Of a stretch of DNA of 18,095 bases, positions 1-6,891 are shown piece after piece. Position 1 is the first letter of the stretch. Every line of letters begins with the position of its first letter. The notes beneath the pieces were generated by a model, which saw only the letters and a program-made list of their open reading frames with translations, ran no database searches and was not told the origin of the DNA. The DNA comes from an uncultured Bacteroidales bacterium (GTDB lineage Bacteria > Bacteroidota > Bacteroidia > Bacteroidales > Paludibacteraceae). The position numbers were made by a program, and so were the translations under genes. The stretch spans positions 1-18,095 of the forward strand of contig CALCUH010000231.1 of assembly GCA_937907165.1 (NCBI GenBank), written 5' to 3'.

Positions 1-815
1 CGGGCGTGCATGCGAAATATGTCTCCGGCAAACCACTCGTCATCCACGTCCACGCCACCGATTTCGACAGAAGCCGCGGCAATGTGAATCCGACTGTATA
101 CAGCATAGAGAAAGCGGGTATGGACCATGCGGACCATATCATCACCGTGAGCAACAAGACGAGAGACACCGTCATAGACCGCTATCAAATCGACCCCGCC
201 AAAGTGACGACAGTGCACAATGCGGTCGAACCATTGAGTCAAGACATCCTAAACATCAAACCGCAGCACAATACGAAGGACAAGGTCGTGACATTCCTTG
301 GAAGAATCACCATGCAAAAAGGTCCGGAATATTTCGTGGAGGCCGCCTATCGCGTCTTGCAAAAGACCAAGAACGTGAGGTTCGTCATGGCGGGCAGCGG
401 CGATATGATGGAAAAGATGATCAGTTTGGTGGCCTACAGGAACATCGGCGACAGATTCCACTTCACAGGATTTCTCAAGGGAACTGAAGTCTACGAGATG
501 CTCAAATCGAGCGACGTCTACATCATGCCTTCCGTTTCGGAACCATTCGGCATCTCCCCTTTGGAGGCCATGCAAGTGGGCGTGCCTACCATCGTCTCCA
601 AGCAATCCGGCTGTGCGGAAATCCTTAGCAACGCCATCAAGGTGGACTACTGGGACATCGACGCCATGGCCAATGCGATATACTCAATCATCACCTACCC
701 TTCTTTCTACGACTATCTTCGCGTGGAAGGCAAAAAGGAGGTCGACGGAATCGTTTGGGAGAACGCCGCTTGGAAAGTGCGCGACATCTACGACAAGGTG
801 CTGGGAAGGAAATAA
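1..815 (+). CDS. GT4-family glycosyltransferase (glycogen/alpha-glucan synthase-like), 5' end outside window
   Basis: This is the C-terminal part of a GT-B fold retaining glycosyltransferase. The frame is open to the left edge (GGC at 3-5, then GTG at 6), so the GTG at 6 is an internal valine codon and the true start lies upstream. The N-terminal half still shows the HVHATDFDRSRGN stretch and a TVHNAVEP linker. The C-terminal half has the nucleotide-sugar-binding Rossmann domain with FLGRITMQKGPEYF and the family 4 EX7E motif EPFGISPLE (from base 540). The product should be cytoplasmic and transfer glucose from a nucleotide sugar onto an alpha-glucan. That substrate is inferred from the neighbour: the stop is 28 bases before a GH57 gene, and this GT4-GH57 order is common in Bacteroidales glycogen loci. 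GT4 membership is firm; substrate specificity is not, since GT4 enzymes use many donors. Confidence 0.88.
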   Translation, partial: GVHAKYVSGKPLVIHVHATDFDRSRGNVNPTVYSIEKAGMDHADHIITVSNKTRDTVIDRYQIDPAKVTTVHNAVEPLSQDILNIKPQHNTKDKVVTFLGRITMQKGPEYFVEAAYRVLQKTKNVRFVMAGSGDMMEKMISLVAYRNIGDRFHFTGFLKGTEVYEMLKSSDVYIMPSVSEPFGISPLEAMQVGVPTIVSKQSGCAEILSNAIKVDYWDIDAMANAIYSIITYPSFYDYLRVEGKKEVDGIVWENAAWKVRDIYDKVLGRK

Positions 816-843
816 TAAAAAAACAATAATACAATAATATCTT

Positions 844-2292
844 ATGAGGTCAATTTGCTTTTACTTTCAAATTCACCAACCTTTCAGACTGAAGCGATAC
901 CGCTTCTTCGACATAGGGAATGACCACTATTACTACGACGACTATAACAACGAGGAAATCATCCGACGTATAGCCGAACGCTGCTATCTGCCAGCCAACC
1001 AAACCATTCTCCAGATGATTAAGGAGACGAAAGGGAAATTCAAGGTCGCCTACTCCATCTCCGGCGTGGCTTTGGAACAGCTGGAACTCTACGCTCCCGA
1101 AGTGATAGACTCATTCAAAGAACTGGCGCAAACCGGTTGCGTGGAATTTCTCGCCGAGACGTTCGCCCACTCATTGTCCAGTCTGGAAGAGGACAACGAC
1201 GAATTCGAGATGCAGGTGAAAATGCATGCCGATAAGATACAAAGCCTTTTCGGATACAAGCCGACCACCTTCAGAAACACTGAGCTAATCTACTCCGACG
1301 ACATCGGAAGACGTGTCGCGGATATGGGTTTCAAAGGAATGATCACCGAAGGCGCCAAGCACGTGCTCGGATGGAAAAGTCCCAACTACGTCTATTGCTG
1401 CGCCGCTAATCCGAGACTGAAATTATTGTTGAAGAACTACAAGATGAGCGACGACATCACTTTCCGCTTCTCAGATTGGAGCTGGGACCAATTCCCTTTG
1501 ACGGCCGACAAGCTAATCAACTGGATTACTGCTTGTCCAAAAGGGGAGGATGTTTTCAACCTATTCATGAACTACGAGACATTCGGTGAACTTCAGTCCA
1601 AAGAGGCTGGCATATTCGAGTTCCTAAAAGCTTTGCCACGCATGGCGGAGCAAGCGGACATCACCTTCGAAACGCCTTCCAACCTCTTCAGCACAAAGAA
1701 ACCGGTCGACCAAATCCAAGTTCCGTACATCATCTCTTGGGCGGACGAAGAGAGGGACACCTCCGCATGGTTAGGAAACGAACTGCAACGTTCCGCTTTC
1801 GAGAAGCTCTATAGCATACGCGACAGAGTACGTCTCTGCACGGAAAGGAAGATCCTACAAGATTGGAATTACCTCCAATCCAGCGACCACTTCTACTATA
1901 TGAGCACCAAACACTTCTCCGACGGTGCCGTCCATAGCCATTTCAGCCCCTATGAGACTCCGTTCGAAGCATTCACCAACTACATGAACGTCCTAAGCGA
2001 CTTCATGATCAGGGTTAGGGAGAAATTCCCGGAAGGTGTGGACGTGGAAGAGCTCAACTCGCTTATGAAGACCATCGACGCCCAAGGAAAAATAATCGCC
2101 CAACTGGAGAAAGAGAAGAAAGAGACCACTAAGGCCCAAGAGACCGAAAAGAAGAAAGCTTGCAAGGCAGCTAAGAGCTCAAGCGAGACGAAATCGACCA
2201 CCGCTAAGAAAGCGGAACCAGCGACGAAAAAAACGGCGACGAAGAGCAAAACAACGGTGAAGAGCAAAACGGCGGCGAAAAGCAAAGCCTAA
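844..2292 (+). CDS. GH57 alpha-amylase-like protein with Asn at the expected catalytic Asp and a Lys-rich tail
   Basis: A 482-residue protein with no signal peptide, so cytoplasmic. It carries the GH57 conserved regions in order: FQIHQPFRL (H11-Q12-P13), EFLAETFAHSL (101-111), FRNTELIY with the expected nucleophile E147, and FMNYETFGE (241-249). In the family the last motif normally reads DYETFGE, and that Asp is the acid/base. Here residue 243 is Asn (AAC at 1570-1572), and the His that usually follows GE is Leu. The protein may therefore be an inactive or altered alpha-amylase-like homologue; such GH57 members lacking a catalytic residue are known. After the catalytic domain come a short coiled coil (about 395-430) and a tail of Lys, Ala, Thr and Ser to residue 482 that is not part of the GH57 fold. 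It follows the GT4 gene by 28 bases and probably shares its transcript, suggesting a role in glycogen handling. A hairpin follows the stop. Confidence 0.9.
   Translation: MRSICFYFQIHQPFRLKRYRFFDIGNDHYYYDDYNNEEIIRRIAERCYLPANQTILQMIKETKGKFKVAYSISGVALEQLELYAPEVIDSFKELAQTGCVEFLAETFAHSLSSLEEDNDEFEMQVKMHADKIQSLFGYKPTTFRNTELIYSDDIGRRVADMGFKGMITEGAKHVLGWKSPNYVYCCAANPRLKLLLKNYKMSDDITFRFSDWSWDQFPLTADKLINWITACPKGEDVFNLFMNYETFGELQSKEAGIFEFLKALPRMAEQADITFETPSNLFSTKKPVDQIQVPYIISWADEERDTSAWLGNELQRSAFEKLYSIRDRVRLCTERKILQDWNYLQSSDHFYYMSTKHFSDGAVHSHFSPYETPFEAFTNYMNVLSDFMIRVREKFPEGVDVEELNSLMKTIDAQGKIIAQLEKEKKETTKAQETEKKKACKAAKSSSETKSTTAKKAEPATKKTATKSKTTVKSKTAAKSKA
2242..2289 (+). repeat. 18-bp imperfect tandem repeat coding the GH57 tail
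   Basis: The last codons of the GH57 gene repeat with an 18-base period: units at 2242-2259 and 2260-2277 and a partial unit at 2278-2289. They encode KSKTTV, KSKTAA and KSKA. The upstream stretch from about 2196 is of similar Lys/Ala/Thr composition but less regular. Such a repeat can expand or contract by slippage, so tail length may vary between strains (inference). Confidence 0.75.
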
Positions 2293-2306
2293 ATAGTCGT
2301 TTAAAA

Positions 2307-2354
2307 AATTCAGAATCGGCAACAGATAATTTCGATTATTCGTTGCCGATTTTA
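2307..2354 (+). terminator. Hairpin terminator after the GH57 gene
   Basis: AATCGGCAAC (2314-2323) pairs perfectly with GTTGCCGATT (2342-2351). The stem continues inward with one mismatch and one G-U pair to a TTCG tetraloop at 2331-2334. An A-run precedes it and a short T-run (TTTT from 2350) follows, so it could work in both directions. It separates the GT4/GH57 transcript from the tRNA gene. The weak T-run makes it less certain than the terminator after the tRNA. Confidence 0.65.
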
Positions 2355-2383
2355 AATTCATTTTATAAATTCGCGTCGGATTT

Positions 2384-2459
2384 CGGGGTGTAGCGCAGTT
2401 GGTAGCGCGTTACGTTCGGGACGTAGAGGTCGCCCGTTCGAGCCGGGTCACCCCGACCA
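2384..2459 (+). tRNA. tRNA-Pro (anticodon CGG)
   Basis: A complete cloverleaf can be drawn. The acceptor stem CGGGGTG (2384-2390) pairs with CACCCCG (2449-2455). The D stem is GCGC/GCGC. The anticodon stem TTACG/CGTAG encloses the loop TTCGGGA (2415-2421) with anticodon CGG at 2417-2419. A 5-base variable loop follows, then the T stem GCCCG/CGGGT with TTCGAGC in the loop. The discriminator is A2456 and CCA is encoded at 2457-2459. It reads proline codon CCG. It stands alone between two hairpins, so it is probably transcribed separately. Confidence 0.95.
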
Positions 2460-2460
2460 A

Positions 2461-2498
2461 AAGCCTTTGCGGCTCCTATGAATCGCAAAGGCTTTTTT
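2461..2498 (+). terminator. Rho-independent terminator of the tRNA gene
   Basis: AAGCCTTTGCG (2461-2471) pairs perfectly over 11 bases with CGCAAAGGCTT (2484-2494), leaving a 12-base loop and a T-run at 2493-2498. It begins 2 bases after the tRNA CCA end, as expected for a single-tRNA transcription unit. Confidence 0.9.
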
Positions 2499-2551
2499 CA
2501 TAACTGGATTCAACCGTATAATCCATTTTTAACAATTTGATTATTAAGATT

Positions 2552-3049
2552 ATGAAGAAAATCAGATGTCCGAAATGTGAACAATTCATACGATTCGAGG
2601 AGAGCCGTATCGAACCGGGGACCTCCATCATACTCGAATGCGAGAACTGCGGGAAGAAATTCAGCATCCGCTTCAAGGGGAAAAAAGACGAAGAGAAAAC
2701 CGACTACACTTACGGATGTGTGATTGTCGTCGAAAACGTATTCTGCAAAAAACAAATCATTCCGCTCAAACCGGGAGAAAACCTCTTCGGAAGACGCAAT
2801 CCAGGGAACGATATCTCCTGTCCGATCGACACCAACGACGTGAGCATGGACCGCAAACACTGCATCATACACGTAGAGGAGAACAAAGAGGGCAAAATCA
2901 TCCATAAAGTGGAGGATTACGACAGCCTCGTAGGCACCTTCGTCATGAACGAGATTCTCCAAAAAAAGGAGAAGAGGATCGTGGAGGACGGAGAAATCAT
3001 CACCTTGGGAGCTACCACCCTGATTTTGAAGACTGGGGCGCCTGATTAA
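2552..3049 (+). CDS. Zinc-ribbon plus FHA-domain protein
   Basis: A 165-residue soluble protein. The ATG at 2552 is preferred over an in-frame TTG at 2537 because it directly precedes the conserved MKKIRCPKC start. Residues 1-40 form a small zinc ribbon with two CxxC pairs (C6/C9 and C30/C33). Residues about 60-160 form a forkhead-associated domain with the expected landmarks: LFGRR, then SMDRKHC (the S..H signature), then LVGTFVMNE. FHA domains bind phosphothreonine peptides, so the protein probably reads a Ser/Thr kinase signal or assembles a complex; the partner is not visible here. It lies between the tRNA terminator and the long leader of porW, so it is probably monocistronic. The same zinc-ribbon/FHA layout is seen in other Bacteroidales hypothetical proteins. 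A link to T9SS control is only suggested by position. Confidence 0.85.
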   Translation: MKKIRCPKCEQFIRFEESRIEPGTSIILECENCGKKFSIRFKGKKDEEKTDYTYGCVIVVENVFCKKQIIPLKPGENLFGRRNPGNDISCPIDTNDVSMDRKHCIIHVEENKEGKIIHKVEDYDSLVGTFVMNEILQKKEKRIVEDGEIITLGATTLILKTGAPD

Positions 3050-3216
3050 TCACCTCTCTTCCTACCATCTTTTTCACATTGATATCCACAAAAGATAAAC
3101 ACCGCAACTTTTTATATATCAATTAATTATAATATTTATAATTGATTAGGGAAGAATACCATACCTTTTTTTACGAAGAGTGAAAAAATAATCACCGACA
3201 AATCACGGATTTTCAC

Positions 3217-3224
3217 TATTTTTG
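3217..3224 (+). promoter_or_regulatory. Candidate porW promoter, -7 element TATTTTTG
   Basis: Matches the Bacteroidota housekeeping -7 consensus TAnnTTTG. No TTG-type -33 element is seen at the usual spacing, so it may be weak or depend on an activator. It would give a 5' leader of about 140 bases ahead of porW. Confidence 0.45.
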
Positions 3225-3278
3225 CCAAATGGCTATGTGTGCAGACACAATATTTTCACAATATAGTCAGTTATTAAA

Positions 3279-3299
3279 GGTGAGTTCCATAAATTCACC
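3279..3299 (+). promoter_or_regulatory. Hairpin in the porW 5' leader
   Basis: GGTGAGTT (3279-3286) pairs with AATTCACC (3292-3299), 8 base pairs including one G-U, around a CCATA loop. It lies 73 bases before the porW start codon, inside the transcript expected from the 3217 promoter. AT-rich sequence follows, but no strict T-run, so it may be a regulatory or stabilising structure rather than a terminator. Confidence 0.4.
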
Positions 3300-3371
3300 A
3301 TTTAGATATTTTATATACATGATGGTAATATAACATAATTTATAGAGCCCTCCATTAGAGAAAAAAGAAGA

Positions 3372-6300
3372 ATGTTAAGGACAAAACGCACATATCTATT
3401 ACTTGGGTTGGTAGCCATCTTAGCGCTATCCGGCTGCGACATGAAGAAGAACACATGGTTCAACCGCAAGCACCAAGCGCTAAACACGAAATACAACGTA
3501 TACTACAACGCTAACGAATCCTTCAAGAAAGGATACAAGAGAATAGAGGAATCATATGCGCCGGACTATTCGCACGTCATCCCCGTCTACGCCGTTAGCG
3601 ACCCCTCCACTTTAGGAACCGGGACCGGCGACATGAACAAAGCGGTGGAGAAATGCGAATTAGCTGTACAAGAACGTTCCATGCAGAAGAAGCCGAAGAA
3701 GGATTACAGCAAAATGCGCGATCCGGAATACGCCAAATTCTACAATCAGGAGGAATTCAACTCATACATGGATGAGGTATGGATGCTGATGGGAAAATCC
3801 AAGTTCCATGCAAACGACTACCTCGCCGCCTCCGCCACCTTCACCTATGTGACCAAACATTTTCCTGAAGACGAGAAGCTCGTCACGAAGGCCAACATCT
3901 GGAAAGCCCGCGCAATGAAGGAGATGGAATGGTACTATGAGGCAGACGAAATACTGAAACGTATAGAGCCGGAAGAGTTGGACCTGGAATTGCTTAATCT
4001 CTATAACGGAGCGATGGCCGACTTGCTGGTGGCACAACGCGAATACAAAGCGGCGCTCCCTTACCTGCTAAAAGCCGCAGAGAGCGAGAAAGAGCGTCTC
4101 CAACGGACAAGGTTCAACTTCGTCGCCGCCCAAATCCAACAGATGTACGGCAACAAAAAAGAGGCTTTCGAACTTTACGAAAAAGTTCTGAAGGCGAACC
4201 CGACTTACCAGATGTCATTCAACGCCCAAATCAGGCAAACGGAGGTTATCGAAGAGGGCATCTCCAGCGAAGCGCTCGTCGCACGTCTGCAAAAAATGGC
4301 GAAGAACAAAAACAACGAAGACTACCTAGATCAGATTTACTATGCGATCGGTAACATCTATCTCTCCAAAAAAGACACTGCTCAAGCGATAGAGAATTAC
4401 AAGACCTCCATCGAGAAAAGCACCCGTAACGGAAGGGAGAAGGCACAGACACTCATCACGCTCGGAGACCTCTACTACGAACGTCCGGACTACGTGCAAG
4501 CACAGCCTTGCTTCTCGGAGGCTTCCTCTTTAATCGACCACAAGCATGACGACTACGTGAGAGTCTCCCACCTGGCGTCCGTACTCGACGAACTGGTGCA
4601 AAACTACGGAACCTACAAACTGCAAGATAGTCTGCTGATTCTCTCCACCGCTCCTAAGGGGGAATTGACCGCTGCCATCAACAGGGAGATAGCGAAGATC
4701 ATCGAAGAGGAGAGACTGGAACGTGAGCGCAAACAAAAAGAGTACGAGGAGCAGAAGCAACTGGAACTCGAAATAGAAAATATGGCAGTGATGGACCAGA
4801 GAGCTTTGGGTAACGCCAACGAATCCACATGGTATTTCTACGTGAAGAGCACGGTGGACAAAGGAAAATTGGAATTCCGTAAGAAATTCGGACAGAGAAG
4901 GTTGGAGGATAACTGGAATAGAAGGAACAAATCAATTGCGGTATTCTCGGAAGAGTCTTTGACCGACATGGTGGACATGGACGCATTTGCCTCCGAGGAA
5001 GAGGGCGACAGCGCTAGCGCAGCCGAGAAACAGCAAATCGCCAACGAGGCGAACCCCAAACGCCCCGAATATTACCTGAAACAGATTCCTTTCACAGACG
5101 ACCAAAAAAAGCTTTCTCACGAGCAACTCTCAGAGGCTCTCTTTAACCTCGGCGTCATCTACGATGAAAAACTGAACGACTATCAGAAAGCTTATGAGGC
5201 GTTCGAGGAATTCATCAAACGTTATCCGCAAGATCCTCGCTCAGCCGACGCTTACTATTGCTGTTACAGAATTGCAGGGAAAACAGAAGATTCGACTCAA
5301 GCGAACATCTTCAGAGACAAACTGCTTTCGGAATATCCTGACAGCAAATACGCGAAGATTCTCTCGCAACCTGACTTCAGGGCTAAGCTGGAGAGCATGC
5401 AGCAAATTCAAGATTCACTTTACCAAATGACTTACGCAGCATTCCTTGACGGCAAGTTCGATACGGTGAAGGTGAACACCGCCTATATGGAGAAGAACTT
5501 CCCTGTCTCTTCCCTGATGCCTAAATTCTTATTGCTCAACGCACTCAGCATCGGAAAGACAGCAAGTAAAGACACGTTCGCTACCGTGCTCAACAACTTG
5601 GTAGAGCGTTATCCTAACAGCGACGTCACCTCCATGGCGAAGGATATCATCGCCCTCATCAACCAAGGCAACAACCCTGAGCAGGGTTCTTCCATGGGTG
5701 GTTTGATGGCTTTGCGTGAGGAGAACAGAAAAGAAGAGGCGGCTGAAAACGGCGTGGTGGAGAACAAAGGATTCACCGTAAGCTTCGATTCGCCATACAT
5801 CTTCGTAACCATCACCGACACAACCAAGGTGGACCAGAACAAACTGCTCTACGAGACCGCCACCTACAACTTCACCAAATTCCTCATCAAGGACTTCGAT
5901 CTCGACGTCAAGAACGGAATACTCTCCGTCTCTGGTCTCGACAACTACGACGAAGCGCTTTGGTACATCAACGGGGTGATCGCGGACAAGGGAATCCAAG
6001 CAGTTCTTTACGGCACGGATTACAAATATCTGCTCATAACACCGGAAAACCTCGAACTAATCGGCAAAGGTTACACGGTAGAGCAATACGAGCAGTTCTA
6101 TAAGGAGAATATCGTCGGTAAAAACAAACGCTCCAACAAGGCTACCGTGGAGTTAATCGGTGAGGAGAAACAAATCGAAGAGATGACCGCTACGGAGAAA
6201 CTGGACGTGAAGGAGGGCGATGACCTCAACGGCGCCAAGACAGTGGTACCTGCGGGGGAACCTGCCAAAACTGAGCAAACCGCACCTGCCAACGAAGCTG

Positions 6301-6887
6301 TGAAAGAAGAGAAAGTGGAAGGGGTGAAAGAGACAAGCGAACAAAAGAGTGAACCGAAAGAGGAAAAATCCGAAAAGGAGGCTTCCGAGGAGTCACAGAA
6401 GAGCGAAGCCAAACCACAAGCTCAAGTCACACCAACACCGGAAGGCGCACCTCAAGCTGAGCCTGTCAAACCGGCGACGGAACAGCCTAAGAAGGAGTTG
6501 AAGAAATACAAAGGATTGTATACCTATGATCCTTCGGCGCCTCATTACTTCGTCATTCTCATCAACAAAGGACAAGCTGACGCAAGCGCCGTCACAAAAG
6601 CTTTGGACGAATACAACAAAACCAGCCAAGCCCTTTTGAACCTCAAAACGGAAGTCGGCTCTTCCAAAGCGTTCCCGCAAATGTTCATCGTCGGCGAGTT
6701 GCCATCCTCCGAGATCGGTATGTCTTACCTCACCCAAATGGTGAAAAGCACGTCTGTGAAAAATGCGCTCGGACAAATTCCTTACCGCAACATCGTCATC
6801 TCCAAAGACAATCTTCAAGTATTGAAGGAGAGTGGCAACATAGATGTCTATATGGAACTTTACAAGAGGCTTTACCTAAAACGATAA
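3372..6887 (+). CDS. porW: PorW/SprE-type TPR lipoprotein of the type IX secretion system
   Basis: A 1171-residue outer-membrane lipoprotein: the signal peptide ends in the lipobox LSGC with C22. The early segment NTKYNVYYNANESFKKG is typical of SprE/PorW proteins. TPR-like helical repeats cover roughly residues 130-420 and 590-760. Between them lies the family signature STWYFYVKSTVDKGKLEFRK and LEDNWNRRNKS (about 483-520), preceded by a charged Glu/Arg/Lys coiled coil. The C-terminal third holds two similar alpha/beta domains (about 800-915 and 1050-1171) joined by a Pro/Glu/Lys-rich linker (about 920-1045). In Porphyromonas gingivalis and Flavobacterium johnsoniae this protein is needed for T9SS secretion and is thought to bridge the PorK/N ring with the translocon. 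The stop is 4 bases before porX, so the two are very probably cotranscribed and perhaps translationally coupled. It begins a new transcript with a long leader. Confidence 0.92.
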   Translation: MLRTKRTYLLLGLVAILALSGCDMKKNTWFNRKHQALNTKYNVYYNANESFKKGYKRIEESYAPDYSHVIPVYAVSDPSTLGTGTGDMNKAVEKCELAVQERSMQKKPKKDYSKMRDPEYAKFYNQEEFNSYMDEVWMLMGKSKFHANDYLAASATFTYVTKHFPEDEKLVTKANIWKARAMKEMEWYYEADEILKRIEPEELDLELLNLYNGAMADLLVAQREYKAALPYLLKAAESEKERLQRTRFNFVAAQIQQMYGNKKEAFELYEKVLKANPTYQMSFNAQIRQTEVIEEGISSEALVARLQKMAKNKNNEDYLDQIYYAIGNIYLSKKDTAQAIENYKTSIEKSTRNGREKAQTLITLGDLYYERPDYVQAQPCFSEASSLIDHKHDDYVRVSHLASVLDELVQNYGTYKLQDSLLILSTAPKGELTAAINREIAKIIEEERLERERKQKEYEEQKQLELEIENMAVMDQRALGNANESTWYFYVKSTVDKGKLEFRKKFGQRRLEDNWNRRNKSIAVFSEESLTDMVDMDAFASEEEGDSASAAEKQQIANEANPKRPEYYLKQIPFTDDQKKLSHEQLSEALFNLGVIYDEKLNDYQKAYEAFEEFIKRYPQDPRSADAYYCCYRIAGKTEDSTQANIFRDKLLSEYPDSKYAKILSQPDFRAKLESMQQIQDSLYQMTYAAFLDGKFDTVKVNTAYMEKNFPVSSLMPKFLLLNALSIGKTASKDTFATVLNNLVERYPNSDVTSMAKDIIALINQGNNPEQGSSMGGLMALREENRKEEAAENGVVENKGFTVSFDSPYIFVTITDTTKVDQNKLLYETATYNFTKFLIKDFDLDVKNGILSVSGLDNYDEALWYINGVIADKGIQAVLYGTDYKYLLITPENLELIGKGYTVEQYEQFYKENIVGKNKRSNKATVELIGEEKQIEEMTATEKLDVKEGDDLNGAKTVVPAGEPAKTEQTAPANEAVKEEKVEGVKETSEQKSEPKEEKSEKEASEESQKSEAKPQAQVTPTPEGAPQAEPVKPATEQPKKELKKYKGLYTYDPSAPHYFVILINKGQADASAVTKALDEYNKTSQALLNLKTEVGSSKAFPQMFIVGELPSSEIGMSYLTQMVKSTSVKNALGQIPYRNIVISKDNLQVLKESGNIDVYMELYKRLYLKR

Positions 6888-6891
6888 AACC

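Larger units (their letters stand above)
3050..3371. other. 322-base intergenic region: AT-rich block, promoter and leader of porW
   Basis: No open reading frame worth calling. It holds an AT-rich block at 3113-3150, with ATCAATTA and TAATTGAT as an 8-base inverted repeat. A -7-like element lies at 3217-3224 and a leader of about 140 bases precedes porW. The leader contains a small inverted repeat TGTGT/ACACA near 3236-3249, two copies of ACAATAT, and a clear hairpin at 3279-3299. No convincing terminator follows the FHA gene. Confidence 0.6.

Noticed and set aside
249..605. Minus-strand open frame of 118 codons inside the GT4 gene
   Set aside because: It is antisense to a well-supported glycosyltransferase, its translation shows no recognisable domain, and it reflects codon bias of the real gene.
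2510..2962. Minus-strand open frame of 150 codons over the FHA gene
   Set aside because: It lies opposite the clear zinc-ribbon/FHA frame, has no recognisable motif, and crosses the region with the real gene start.
3113..3150. AT-rich inverted repeat ATCAATTA/TAATTGAT as a possible terminator or origin element
   Set aside because: Only A-T pairs with a long loop, no T-run and no DnaA-like boxes; expected by chance in such AT-rich DNA.
5529..5999. Minus-strand open frame of 156 codons inside porW
   Set aside because: Shadow of the PorW frame; Val/Asp/Glu-rich composition typical of antisense translation and no family resemblance.
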